From Zavarzinia aquatilis (lineage in GTDB: Bacteria > Pseudomonadota > Alphaproteobacteria > Zavarziniales > Zavarziniaceae): a DNA stretch of 64,000 nt. The stretch spans positions 159,720 through 223,719 of the forward strand of contig NZ_QGLE01000008.1 in the NCBI RefSeq assembly GCF_003173035.1, written 5' to 3'. The position numbers were made by a program, and so were the translations under genes. Of the stretch, positions 50,758 through 60,164 are shown one piece after another (the first letter of the stretch is position 1; each line of letters begins with the position of its first letter). The notes beneath the pieces were generated by a model, which did no database searches, had not been told where the DNA came from, and saw nothing but the letters and a program-made list of their open reading frames with translations.

Positions 50758-52095
50758 TCACCTCTGCTGGAATTCGGGGGAGGCGAAGACCATGGCGACC
50801 CCCGAGGCGCGGTCGCCGGCCCCCTTGATGAACTGGGCCTTGGACGGGGACAGGAGCGGGGCGATCGTCGCGTCGATCAGACTGGCGAGGTCCGTGCCGC
50901 CTGCCTGTTTGCCGGCGATGTCGGCCCCGAGATCAATGCGGCGCATCAGGGCATCGGGGCCGAGCCAGTCGGGGGCGCGGTCAGGCCAGCCGGCCGGGGA
51001 GGGGGCGCCGAAGGGAGGCTGGCCCAGGCTGCGCAGCCGGCGGAACAGGGCCGGGCCGTCGACCATCAGGCCATCCCCACCGAGGGCCCGCGCCATGGCG
51101 ACCGCCAGTTCCCAGGGAGTCTTCATCTTGGCCAGCGGATCGGTCCAGGCCGAGTCGAGCGCGATCACCGCCCGGGTAACGGCGGCAAGGTCGCCGTCGC
51201 TTTGCAGGTAGACCGAGGCGATATGGTCGACGGCGGCGGCTGGCGGGTCGTCGGCGACGAAATGGCGGACCAGCTTGGTCGCGAGGTGTTTGGCGGTCGA
51301 AGGATGGCGCGCCAGCATGGCGAGCGCGTCATGGGTTTCCTGCTCGCCGCCTTCCTTGATCTTCGTGCCGACCAGCATCTTGTCGCCGGGTTGGTGCCGA
51401 TTGGGATCGAAACCGAATCGCTTGGCCACCCCACCCTTGTCCGTGGTCGCCGTCCAGCCGGTGAGGATGCGCGCGAGGGCGATGACATCGTCCTGACCGT
51501 AACCGCCATCGACACCGAGGGTGTGCAACTCCAGAACCTCGCGGCCGAGGTTTTCGTTGAGGCCGACATCCTTGCGTTGGCCGATCTTGGAGTCAGGGCC
51601 GATCGAGCGGTATTGGTCGAGATAGGTCAGCATGGCGGGATGCAGGGTCGCCGCCGTCAACAAATCCGCGAAACGGCCGGTGACATGGGGGGCGATCGCC
51701 TCGCGCTCGAAGACGCCCGCCAGCGGGACGACGCCGCTGCGCGCCACAGACACGGTGAAATGATTGGACCAGAACAGCACCAGACGGTCGCGCAGCGGTG
51801 CCGTGCTGGCGACACAGCGGGCGAACCGCGCTGTAACCTCGCGCAGATAGAGATCGCGGATCGGATTGTCCGGCCGCCCGTCGTCATTGGCGTCCATCGT
51901 GGTGCCGGCCGTCATGGCCCGGCGCGATCCGGCTATTTCAAGCGCGCCGGCTGTATCCGGCAGATCGGTGGGGACCGGCGTGGCCTTCAACTGTTCGAGA
52001 AGGGCGCCGCGCGGATCGCCCGCGAGGGCGGACAGCTCCCCCGGTCGGGCCCCCAGGCCGAAGCGATTGGCGGCAATGAACGCGTCCCGGGACAT
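50758..52095 (-). CDS. DUF1800 domain protein
   Basis: 445 aa from ATG 52095 with GGAGAAG. FIAANRFGLGARPGEL, RFARCVASTAPLRDRLVLFWSNHFTVS, REAIAPHVTGRFADLLTAATLHPAMLTYLDQ, GLNENLGREVLELHTLGVDGGYGQDDVIALARILTGWT and ATKLVRHFVADDPP are the standard DUF1800 blocks. Always paired with DUF1501; both are exported or periplasmic in other organisms. No clear signal peptide is seen here. Confidence 0.9.
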   Translation of the reverse strand: MSRDAFIAANRFGLGARPGELSALAGDPRGALLEQLKATPVPTDLPDTAGALEIAGSRRAMTAGTTMDANDDGRPDNPIRDLYLREVTARFARCVASTAPLRDRLVLFWSNHFTVSVARSGVVPLAGVFEREAIAPHVTGRFADLLTAATLHPAMLTYLDQYRSIGPDSKIGQRKDVGLNENLGREVLELHTLGVDGGYGQDDVIALARILTGWTATTDKGGVAKRFGFDPNRHQPGDKMLVGTKIKEGGEQETHDALAMLARHPSTAKHLATKLVRHFVADDPPAAAVDHIASVYLQSDGDLAAVTRAVIALDSAWTDPLAKMKTPWELAVAMARALGGDGLMVDGPALFRRLRSLGQPPFGAPSPAGWPDRAPDWLGPDALMRRIDLGADIAGKQAGGTDLASLIDATIAPLLSPSKAQFIKGAGDRASGVAMVFASPEFQQR

Positions 52096-52193
52096 ACGCT
52101 TCTCCGTCTGTGGCGACACAGGATCAACACTGAAACGCCGCAGGAGTTCGTCTCCTGCGGCGTTTTTCGTGTCGGTCTCGATCCGGTGGAGGA

Positions 52194-55100
52194 TCAGCGG
52201 GTCAGCAGTTTGCCGAGCCCCCTGGCGACGCCCTTGCTCTTGCGCTGGGACAGCAACTCCTTGGCGACGCGGACGTGGATTTCGTCGAAGAACAGCGGCG
52301 TCACTTCCGGCTTGCTGAAGACGACGAACACTTCGTTGGCGAAGTAGGGGTGCATCTTCTTGGCGATCTCGTCCTTCAGCCATTTCTGCATCGTGTCGAT
52401 CTGGCCCTTGTGGACGATGATGAAATCGACATCGTCGTCCTCGGTCAGCTGGTCGATGGCGATGGTCCAGGGCGAGACGCGGCGGAATTCGGCCGGGCCG
52501 GCGATCTTGGCACCCGAGAAGCGCGAGATCGAATTCCAGGCATTGACCCAGATCCGGTCAGGCAGGCCGACGACGCTGAGTTCACTCGCGGCCGAGGGAT
52601 CGAAGATCGCCATCGACTTGGTGCCCACTTCGCTTTCCTTGAAGGGGGTCATCGTGCCGGTGCGCGAACGCGCGGGCATCTGGCCGGCGGTCTTGCTCCA
52701 CGGCTCGGGCTGCACATTCAGCTCGACCGGGGTGCCGAGGGAAGCGTTCAGGACCAGGTTGAGGTCGAACAGGGTCTTGATCGCCGAAGCATTCTCGGTG
52801 ACCGCGGCGAGCGCCGCCGGCTCGATCGGGCCGCCGAACAGAAGTGTCAGCGCCGACTTTGCGTCGGGACCGGAGAGCGCCTCGATGAGACCGGGCACCA
52901 GCTCGTCGGGCAGCCACATCGGCTCCGCCTGCTGGGTCGCCTTGGCCTTCAGACGATCTTTCAGGCTGAGCTGCTTCTTCTCGCGGAACAGGTCGTTGCC
53001 CATGCCCGAGCGCATGGTGCCGAGCAGCCAGAACCGGGCGATCTGGTAGAAATTCTGCTCCGACACCATGGTGTCGAACGAGCCGTTCTGGCTGAGGAAG
53101 AACTCGTCGATGATCTTCTTGATCAGGACGGGCTTGGTCAGGTCCTCGTGCGAGGCATCGCCGTCGATGTCGACGATCGCGCTCTGGAACAGGGTCGCCT
53201 CGGGCTGCTGCGAGATGAAGAGCAGGGTTTCCGTCCGGGTCTTGTGCTCCATCGCGTAGCAGATGTCGTCGAGACGGTTGCGCGGCGGCTGGGTCTTGAA
53301 GAACAGGGCGACGGCCGAATAGAAGAACTGCTCGTCCGACATCATCGCGAATTCGGCCTTGAAGGCACGGTAGCGCGTCTGGAACTCGGTCGGATTGCCG
53401 ATCGAGGCGGAAACTGGAGTCTCCGTCTTCTCGGTGATGTATTTGGCCGCCGACTCGACCCAGGTCAGGCGATTGTCGAACACATCGTCCGGCACGCCGT
53501 GCGCGGTGACGAGGCCGATGATCTGCGCCTCGGTCAGGCCGCCCACCCGGCTGAGATAGGACAGCATCTTGGCCGCCGGAATGATCAGCATCACGGGCAG
53601 GCGCACGGGCGATTTGCCCGACGTGCCGCGGAAGCCGATGCGGTCGACATAGTCCTGCATCAGCCGGCGCAGGTTCTGCACCGTGTCGCGGTCGGTCTTG
53701 GCGTAAATCTCGGGGAAGACCTGCTTGACCAGCTTGCCGGTCACGCTGGCCGAGAAGATCTTGTTCGAGACGACGTCGTGATATTCGCGCTGGATGCCCT
53801 GGATGTCGCGCAGTGTCTCGCGCCGGACCAGCGGCGACAGGCTGTCGTCATGCGACAGGAAGCGTTCCACCTGGTACAGGTTGCTGGGCAGGGTGGAGCA
53901 CGAGGCCAGCAGGTTCAGACGGTCCGCCGGCAGCAGATAGGGGGAGATCAGCCCTTCGCAGGCGACGGCGAAGCGCAGCGGCGTCGAGGCGATCTGGGTG
54001 TCGATCTCGTCCTGCATGGCGATCGCGGCCTCGCTCTCGCCGGAACAGGCGGCCAGGATGGCCTGTTCGGCCGCGTCGGCGCTCTCGCCGTCGCGCTGGC
54101 CGGCGGCCAGCATGAGGTCGATCATGGTCAGCGAACGGCGCTGGTCGCGGAAATTCCTCATGCGATAGCCGGTCAGGGCCGAAGGCGGCGTGGTCGCCAG
54201 CATGTTGAGGAACGTCTCGTAGACCTTCGACATCTCGTACTTGCGGGCGAAGGCCTTCGTCCGCTCGCAGGCGAGTTCATAGGAATCCGGGCTGGCGAAG
54301 AGTTCGTCGATGCGGAAGTGCATCTCGTCCTGGTGGGCGAAGATGACGCCTTCGCCGCAATCCTCGAACTGCGGGCCATAGGGCACCAGGATCGGCACGC
54401 CGAAGTTGAACAGGAAGCGGATCGAGCCCGAGGTCGCCCAATGCGAGATCGGCTCCTGCGTCACGACACCGAAATCCATCGGCGCCAGCCGGTCGAGAAG
54501 ATCCTTCTCCTCGCAGAAGTCGGTGAAGACCGTCGCGGGGACCTTCAGGCGCTCGGCGTAGTCGAGCAGTTCGCGCGCCGCGGTGCGATTGGTGGTCGCG
54601 AAATTGCCGATGAAATTGGCCTGCGCGCGCTCGCAGATGTCGATGATCAGGGTCGGCTTCTTGTTCGGCGACAGCAGGCCGAAACTGCCGACCGTCGGCC
54701 GGTCACGGCGCAGGTTGCCGCCCGACTTGCTCTTCGACGCCGTGCTCTTGCCATCGTCGTAGACATAGACGCCGTGCTCGAGATGGGGGATCGCCATCTC
54801 GTAACAGCCGCGGCTGTTCAGGTTGATCACGGGGATCGACGAGTTGAACAGGCACTGGTTCATGATGTTCAGCACATGGTCGGTCAGAACCACCGTGTGC
54901 ATGATGATGGCGGCGCGCGACTGTTCGTGCAGGGCCACATAGCGTTCGACATTGCCGACCAGGGTCGACGTCGTCTCTCCGGTGCCGAGCGGCGACAGAT
55001 TGTCGAACAGCCCGTATTCATGCTGGACCAGGATGAAGTCGTAAACCGGGGTGTCGGCGTCACCGGCGAAGAGTTCGGCGGACGAACGCATCATCGTCGT

Positions 55101-55223
55101 CGCCATCCCCAATTTCTTCAGCGACAGCGCGACATAGTGAGAATACCGGGCAATGCCGCAGCTCTTCCCGATGGACGGGCAGATGATCGCGACATTGGCC
55201 GATGAACTCTTAAGCTCCTTCAT
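52194..55223 (-). CDS. 1009-residue protein: N-terminal GT4-like glycosyltransferase plus large unknown C-terminal region
   Basis: GGAG site before ATG 55223. Residues about 10-380 look like a GT-B glycosyltransferase: VAIICPSIGKSCGIARYSHYVALSLKKLG, DFILVQHEYGLFD, VGSFGLLSPNKKPTLIIDICERA, GVVTQEPISHWATSGSIRFLFNFGVPILVPYG. Residues 390-1009 match nothing I recognise. They are mostly predicted helix, with no signal, membrane span or obvious repeat, and end in DEIHVRVAKELLSQRKSKGVARGLGKLL. Possibly a multi-domain polymerase or scaffold for the capsule machinery; the C-terminal function is unknown. Confidence 0.75.
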   Translation of the reverse strand: MKELKSSSANVAIICPSIGKSCGIARYSHYVALSLKKLGMATTMMRSSAELFAGDADTPVYDFILVQHEYGLFDNLSPLGTGETTSTLVGNVERYVALHEQSRAAIIMHTVVLTDHVLNIMNQCLFNSSIPVINLNSRGCYEMAIPHLEHGVYVYDDGKSTASKSKSGGNLRRDRPTVGSFGLLSPNKKPTLIIDICERAQANFIGNFATTNRTAARELLDYAERLKVPATVFTDFCEEKDLLDRLAPMDFGVVTQEPISHWATSGSIRFLFNFGVPILVPYGPQFEDCGEGVIFAHQDEMHFRIDELFASPDSYELACERTKAFARKYEMSKVYETFLNMLATTPPSALTGYRMRNFRDQRRSLTMIDLMLAAGQRDGESADAAEQAILAACSGESEAAIAMQDEIDTQIASTPLRFAVACEGLISPYLLPADRLNLLASCSTLPSNLYQVERFLSHDDSLSPLVRRETLRDIQGIQREYHDVVSNKIFSASVTGKLVKQVFPEIYAKTDRDTVQNLRRLMQDYVDRIGFRGTSGKSPVRLPVMLIIPAAKMLSYLSRVGGLTEAQIIGLVTAHGVPDDVFDNRLTWVESAAKYITEKTETPVSASIGNPTEFQTRYRAFKAEFAMMSDEQFFYSAVALFFKTQPPRNRLDDICYAMEHKTRTETLLFISQQPEATLFQSAIVDIDGDASHEDLTKPVLIKKIIDEFFLSQNGSFDTMVSEQNFYQIARFWLLGTMRSGMGNDLFREKKQLSLKDRLKAKATQQAEPMWLPDELVPGLIEALSGPDAKSALTLLFGGPIEPAALAAVTENASAIKTLFDLNLVLNASLGTPVELNVQPEPWSKTAGQMPARSRTGTMTPFKESEVGTKSMAIFDPSAASELSVVGLPDRIWVNAWNSISRFSGAKIAGPAEFRRVSPWTIAIDQLTEDDDVDFIIVHKGQIDTMQKWLKDEIAKKMHPYFANEVFVVFSKPEVTPLFFDEIHVRVAKELLSQRKSKGVARGLGKLLTR

Positions 55224-55460
55224 AATTTGCTCCAGCTGTCTTGCCCGTGTTGCGAACACACGCCCCCGCGCGGCCGTTCGGCGACGGATAATGCCATGTT
55301 GCACATGCTAAATGCCAGCCGTCCTTCAGGAAAAACTTTCGGCAGTCTCCTGCCGTTCACCGTCGTGACTGCCGCTTGCATTGACTATCGCCGGCACTTT
55401 TTACCCTGTTTGTCGGCGGATGTGGCTTTTTTCACCGTTTCCGGCTGCATGATCGCGAAT

Positions 55461-56789
55461 TTATTCACCCTGCAGATGCGCCGCGCCTTCCGCGCTCGCT
55501 GCCGGAGACGCAGCCGCCGGCAGACCCGTCACGTCGAGACTGCAATGGCGGGTCAGCGCGGCTTCGAGCAGGGCGAAATGGCGCTCCCATGTCGGGGGCG
55601 TATAGGCCTTCAGGCGCTCGACCTGCGCCTGACGCGCTACCGATTGCTCGGACGCATAATCGAGGATGGTCTCCATCCAGCGCGGGCCGTCGAGCGGGTC
55701 GATGAAATCCGGTATGTCGCCTCCGACCTCGCGGAAAGCCGCGATATCGGAACAGATAACCGGCACGCCCACGGTGAGCGCCTCGGCGATGGGCAGGCCG
55801 TAACCTTCGGTGAAGGACGGAAAAAGCAGCGCGCGGGACCGGCGCAGCAACTCCGCCAGCTGGGCATCCGACAGGCTGGGCAACTCGACGACGCAATCCT
55901 TCAGGTCGGTGCAGCGGTCGAGGAACCGCTCGGTATTCTCGATTTCCCAGCCGCGGCGGCCGACCAGGATCAGTTTCGGCGTCCGGTCACCCAGCAGTGT
56001 GTGCAGGCGCCGCCACAGTGTCAGCAGCAGGTAATGATTCTTCCGCGGCTCGATGGTGCCGATCATGATGAACCAGGGCACGTCGGCGTCCGCCGGCATC
56101 GGTTCGATTTCGCGGAACAGGGGCGCCACCCCGAGGGGCAGAACCTTGACCGGCGGCGGCGTCTTGTCGTTCTGGCTGCAGAAGGCCCTGAATTCGCGCG
56201 CGGTGACCTGAGAATTGGTCAGCACGAGGTCGGCCGTGCCGATCATCGTCGCGAGGCGCGCCAGATGCCGGCGGTCTTCCCCTTCGCGCGAGAATTCCGG
56301 GTGGTGGTAGGGGATGAGGTCGTGGAGATAGACCGCGAGACGCGCGTTCAGCCGCCGTTTCAGGTTTTCCCACAACTCGGTCTTGTCGATGCCGCCGTGG
56401 GAGACCGACAGCAGAATCGACGACGGCGAGCCGCGCTTGAACATGCTGCGGCCCTGGACATCGGGAACGGGCAACACGGTTTCGCCCATCAGGCGTTCGC
56501 CCGCCCGGACGAATCGGTCCATCAGCGGCGAGAATCGGCGCAGGCGCCGGTGCAGGTCCGGATCGACCCGGTCGATCCAGTCGGCCGCGATCTCGTCCCG
56601 CTTGGCGACGGCGTTTTCCCAGGTCAGTCGGCGGAACTTGTTGCCGCGGATGGTGAAGAAGCCGATCAGCTGGCGGGGCTGGTTCAGGAAATGGCAGAGG
56701 TAGGCATATTCCATCCGGTCGATACCCGATGGCGGCCGGTCGCGATCACGGCCGGCGAGGCGGGAAATATCGAGGAGGATCTTGGCCAT
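55461..56789 (-). CDS. GT4 family glycosyltransferase
   Basis: 442 aa. ILLDISRLAGRDRDRPPSGIDRMEYAYLCHFL and LAVYLHDLIPYHHPEF form the acceptor domain. WFIMIGTIEPRKNHYLLLTLWRRL is the GT4 hinge motif (IEPRKN), and ALLFPSFTEGYGLPIAEALTVGVPVICSDIAAFREVGGD is the E-x7-E nucleotide-sugar site. Complete. Eighteen bases after the GT4 gene at 56808, so cotranscribed with it and the kpsS block. Confidence 0.88.
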   Translation of the reverse strand: MAKILLDISRLAGRDRDRPPSGIDRMEYAYLCHFLNQPRQLIGFFTIRGNKFRRLTWENAVAKRDEIAADWIDRVDPDLHRRLRRFSPLMDRFVRAGERLMGETVLPVPDVQGRSMFKRGSPSSILLSVSHGGIDKTELWENLKRRLNARLAVYLHDLIPYHHPEFSREGEDRRHLARLATMIGTADLVLTNSQVTAREFRAFCSQNDKTPPPVKVLPLGVAPLFREIEPMPADADVPWFIMIGTIEPRKNHYLLLTLWRRLHTLLGDRTPKLILVGRRGWEIENTERFLDRCTDLKDCVVELPSLSDAQLAELLRRSRALLFPSFTEGYGLPIAEALTVGVPVICSDIAAFREVGGDIPDFIDPLDGPRWMETILDYASEQSVARQAQVERLKAYTPPTWERHFALLEAALTRHCSLDVTGLPAAASPAASAEGAAHLQGE

Positions 56790-56807
56790 GGGCTTGCTTT
56801 ACCACAT

Positions 56808-58169
56808 TCACGCGGGCGAGAGGCCCAGGACCTTGGAATACATGAGTTCGAGACGTTCGCGATAGGGCGGAATCCCGAAGCGGGCGGCCTGGGCCGGGCC
56901 GCGGGCCGCCAGCTCCGCCACCAGCCGGTCGTCCCGATCGAGCGTGGTGATGGCCTCGGCCATCGCGCCAACGTCGTAGGGATCGACCAGCAGGGCGGCG
57001 TCCCCGGCGATTTCCGGCATCGACCCCTCGGAAGCGGTGAGCACGGGCGTGCCCATGGCCATGGCCTCGATGATGGGCAGGCCGAAGCCTTCGTAGAGTG
57101 ACGGGAAGAGCACGGCGCGCGCGCCACGTACCAGGGCGACGAGATGTTCCGCCGGCAGGTAGCTGAACTTGTGCAGGCGACGGGGCGCGCCCGTCGCGGC
57201 GATCTCCCGCTCGTAGTCGGCGAGGAAGTTGCTCTCGTCGAGGGCTTTCCACGCCGGATCGCCCACGATGACGAGGGGGCGGGACGGGCAGGCCCGCAGG
57301 GTGGCCTCGATCAGGCGGCGCAGGTTCTTCTTCGGCTCGATCGCGCCGAAGAACAGGAAATAACCCTGCCAGCGGAAACCGTAGACATCCTCGACATGGC
57401 GCCGCGACACCGCCGGCTCCTGACGGGCGCTGATCTCGGGCAGGACCACCGATTGATAGGTGACCGAAATCCGCGACTCATCCACCCCGAACATCTCGCG
57501 GATATCGGCTTTCGAGCGTTCGGACACCGTGCAGATATGGCCGCCCTGGTCGACGCAGGCGCGGATGAGGGCGTGATAGTATTTTTTGTCGTCGAGCGTG
57601 AGATAGGGCAGCTTCAGCGGCACCAGATCGTGCAGCGTATAGACATTGCGCGCCCCCTCGACACGGATCGGCAGCGGATAGGTCCAGTGCATGACCGCCG
57701 GCGGATCGGGAACCCTCACGCGAAGAAAGCTGCCCCAGCGGTTGAAATGGCGCATTGCCCGGTGGACGAGGTCCGGCACCGCGGCGATCCGGTCGAAATA
57801 CGGCAGGCTGGCCGCCACCTCGCGGGCCAGCACCCGGCCCTGCAACTCGATGAGGGAAGCGGTACAGCCGAAGGGCGAGGTCAGGGCCTGAACGAAGCGC
57901 TGGCGCTTGGGATGGCGGGGCCGCACGCCGTCGGGGTCGATGAAGGCAATCTCGCGCAGGATCGGTTCGGGCGACAGCTGGACGCGCCGCCCATAGAGGA
58001 TATCGACCTTGCAGCCGAGATCGCGCAGGCAATGGGTAAGTCCCCGGGCATAGGTGGCGATGCCCGTGCCGCGCGCGAGGGCGAGGTTGTAACCGTCGAC
58101 GCCGATGCGGATGCCCGCCAGCCTGCCCATCCCGGCCGAAGCCTCCGTCCCGGCACCGATGCTCGTCAT
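56808..58169 (-). CDS. GT4 family glycosyltransferase
   Basis: 453 aa from ATG 58169 (CGGAG upstream). IGVDGYNLALARGTGIATYARGLTHCLRDLG, VYTLHDLVPLKLPYLT, YFLFFGAIEPKKNLRRLIEATL (IEPKKN motif) and AVLFPSLYEGFGLPIIEAMAMGTPVLTASEGSMPEIAGDAALLVDPYD. Full GT-B enzyme of the mannosyl/rhamnosyl-type GT4 group, related to but distinct from its downstream neighbour. Builds the capsule repeat or linker; donor unknown. Confidence 0.88.
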   Translation of the reverse strand: MTSIGAGTEASAGMGRLAGIRIGVDGYNLALARGTGIATYARGLTHCLRDLGCKVDILYGRRVQLSPEPILREIAFIDPDGVRPRHPKRQRFVQALTSPFGCTASLIELQGRVLAREVAASLPYFDRIAAVPDLVHRAMRHFNRWGSFLRVRVPDPPAVMHWTYPLPIRVEGARNVYTLHDLVPLKLPYLTLDDKKYYHALIRACVDQGGHICTVSERSKADIREMFGVDESRISVTYQSVVLPEISARQEPAVSRRHVEDVYGFRWQGYFLFFGAIEPKKNLRRLIEATLRACPSRPLVIVGDPAWKALDESNFLADYEREIAATGAPRRLHKFSYLPAEHLVALVRGARAVLFPSLYEGFGLPIIEAMAMGTPVLTASEGSMPEIAGDAALLVDPYDVGAMAEAITTLDRDDRLVAELAARGPAQAARFGIPPYRERLELMYSKVLGLSPA

Positions 58170-58347
58170 CGGCACTCCGTGTGCGAAGGGGGGACTGTCT
58201 GCGGGCAATCTCTATTCTCCTGCGCCGTCCCGGCACCTGCACGGCTTCGGCTTATCCGACACCCGGGACAGCGATACAAGACCCGGGGTGGGGCAATCCT
58301 GAACCCTGGGCTCGGCGCCGCGCAAGGCTGAAGACAGGACGCGACCG

Positions 58348-60141
58348 TCAGGCCCGGTCGACCCGGCTCACCGTGATGCCGCGGAAGATCAATGTCCCGG
58401 ACTGCCCGGGTGTTCCCTTCAACTCGACGATGAAGCGCAGGGCCAGATTGCGTTTGTCGACGGTGAAGGCGATCGTCGCGCCGGCCAGATCTTCGCCGCC
58501 CGCTTCAGGCCGAAGGTCGACGACGGAACGGGCGATGCGATCCGCCGATCCGGTGGCCAGCGCGTCGTTCTCGCGGATGGGGGTGGTGCCGACCTCGATC
58601 GCGACGGCGACGCTTTCGCCCGGGGCCAGAGGCTTGGCGGTGACGAAGTCGACACGCGCGACATACTGGCCCGGCGCGATGGCGAATCGGGGACCATCGC
58701 GAACGATCTGGCCCGGCGACCCGAGATCGGCCGCATACCCGCCGCGCAGCTTTCGGGCCGCGACGCCAAGACGGAAGTGAGGCGTGGCCAGGTCGACGCG
58801 GCCGTGCGCCGCCAGCGACATTTCGCCGATCAGTCGGCGCTGTTCGACCGTGGGGTGGCCGCCTGCGATTGATCGTTCGGCCAGTCCAAGGGCCAGTTGC
58901 GCGGTTTTCGCGTCCTTTCCGATCCGGCGTAGCAGCCTCGCGAGGTCGAGCCAGAAGGCGGCGTCGTCGATCGTGGCTTCCGCCGCCCGCATGATGACCT
59001 GACGCGCCTTCTCGGGCTGGCGGGCATCGACATGCAGGGCCGCGATATCGGCGAGGAAATAGACCTGATCCTGCGCCAGCTGCTCGAGCACGGCGGCGCG
59101 GGCCGATCCCTTGTCCGCGAGGCCGACCCGGCTCGCCAGTCGCGACCACAGGGACGGCTGCGACGTTCCGGTTTCCATCAGCAGGTCGGCAAGCAGATTG
59201 CGGGCCGCCGTGTTGTGCGGGGCGATGGCCACGGCACGGCGCGCGAGGTCGACCGCCCAGGTCCGGCGGGCCGCGCCTCTTGCGGCGAGAAGACTGGCCG
59301 CTTCGAACATATAGGTCGGGGAGCGTACCCGTCCCGCGCGAATGCGATGGCGCAGCACCTGGGGCGTTTCGCCGTGGCCCGCGCGCAGGCTGGCAAGCAG
59401 GTCGCCCGCCCCGCCGGTTTCGGTCACGCTCCTGATCGAGAAGTGGCCGGTGAAACAGGCGTAGATCTCGTCGATGGGGCCGGCGCGCGCGATCAGCCGT
59501 ACATGCTCCCGGTCGAGTGCGAAGAAGGGATCGTAGACGACATACGCATGGGGGCAGAGATCGGCGGCCGTAATGTCCATGCGATCGTGAAGGTCCGCCT
59601 GATAGAACTCGCGGGGGCGCCGGGCGTCGAAACGGGCGACGGCCTCGGGCCGGATCGAATATTGCGGCGAGAAGGCATAGGCGCGGGTGGCGCCCAGCGC
59701 CGCGGAATATTTCAGGGCGCCATAAGCCCCCATGCTGAAGCCGTAGGTGACGACTTCCTTGTAGCGCGAGAGAAGCGGGGCGATGAAATCGCGCATCGTC
59801 GCCATGTCCCGCTCCGGGTACCACAGGCCCTTGAGGTCGATCAGGGCGAAGATGTCGTAGCCGAGTGTGGCCAGCCGTGTCTCGCCCCAACCTTTCTGGG
59901 GAATGCCGCCGTCGAGGATGCGCGTGTTGAAGGTGATGACCAGCGTATCGCTGCCCTGTTCCACCAGATAGCCGTGAATCAGCGGGGATTCGACGAAACG
60001 TCTCCGCGTCGCGCCGGCCTCCTGTAACCCGGCCGCATTGTCGCGCGACCTGAGGCGGGATCGGGATGGTGGCGGCGAGCCATCAGGCATGGATGTCATG
60101 GGCAAAAATACCGGCGGCGACCGTGTCGAACAGGCAGGCAT
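58348..60141 (-). CDS. Alpha/beta-hydrolase-like protein with TPR region and C-terminal beta domain
   Basis: About 597 aa; start uncertain (60141 chosen; TTG 60168, ATG 60099 and ATG 60090 also in frame; none has a good ribosome-binding site). Residues about 50-260 carry LVITFNTRILDGG and the nucleophile elbow YGFSMGAYGALKYS, an esterase-like fold as in capsule-locus accessory hydrolases. The middle has TPR-like helices (DLARRAVAIAPHNTAARNLLADLLMETG; ARQVIMRAAEATIDDAAFWLDLARLL). The last 130 residues are a beta-rich domain (YVARVDFVTAKPLAPGESVAVAIEVG...FRGITVSRVDRA). May deacylate or modify the polymer. Confidence 0.7.
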   Translation of the reverse strand: MPACSTRSPPVFLPMTSMPDGSPPPSRSRLRSRDNAAGLQEAGATRRRFVESPLIHGYLVEQGSDTLVITFNTRILDGGIPQKGWGETRLATLGYDIFALIDLKGLWYPERDMATMRDFIAPLLSRYKEVVTYGFSMGAYGALKYSAALGATRAYAFSPQYSIRPEAVARFDARRPREFYQADLHDRMDITAADLCPHAYVVYDPFFALDREHVRLIARAGPIDEIYACFTGHFSIRSVTETGGAGDLLASLRAGHGETPQVLRHRIRAGRVRSPTYMFEAASLLAARGAARRTWAVDLARRAVAIAPHNTAARNLLADLLMETGTSQPSLWSRLASRVGLADKGSARAAVLEQLAQDQVYFLADIAALHVDARQPEKARQVIMRAAEATIDDAAFWLDLARLLRRIGKDAKTAQLALGLAERSIAGGHPTVEQRRLIGEMSLAAHGRVDLATPHFRLGVAARKLRGGYAADLGSPGQIVRDGPRFAIAPGQYVARVDFVTAKPLAPGESVAVAIEVGTTPIRENDALATGSADRIARSVVDLRPEAGGEDLAGATIAFTVDKRNLALRFIVELKGTPGQSGTLIFRGITVSRVDRA

Positions 60142-60164
60142 AATGCCCGCCGATTGTGTGGTGT

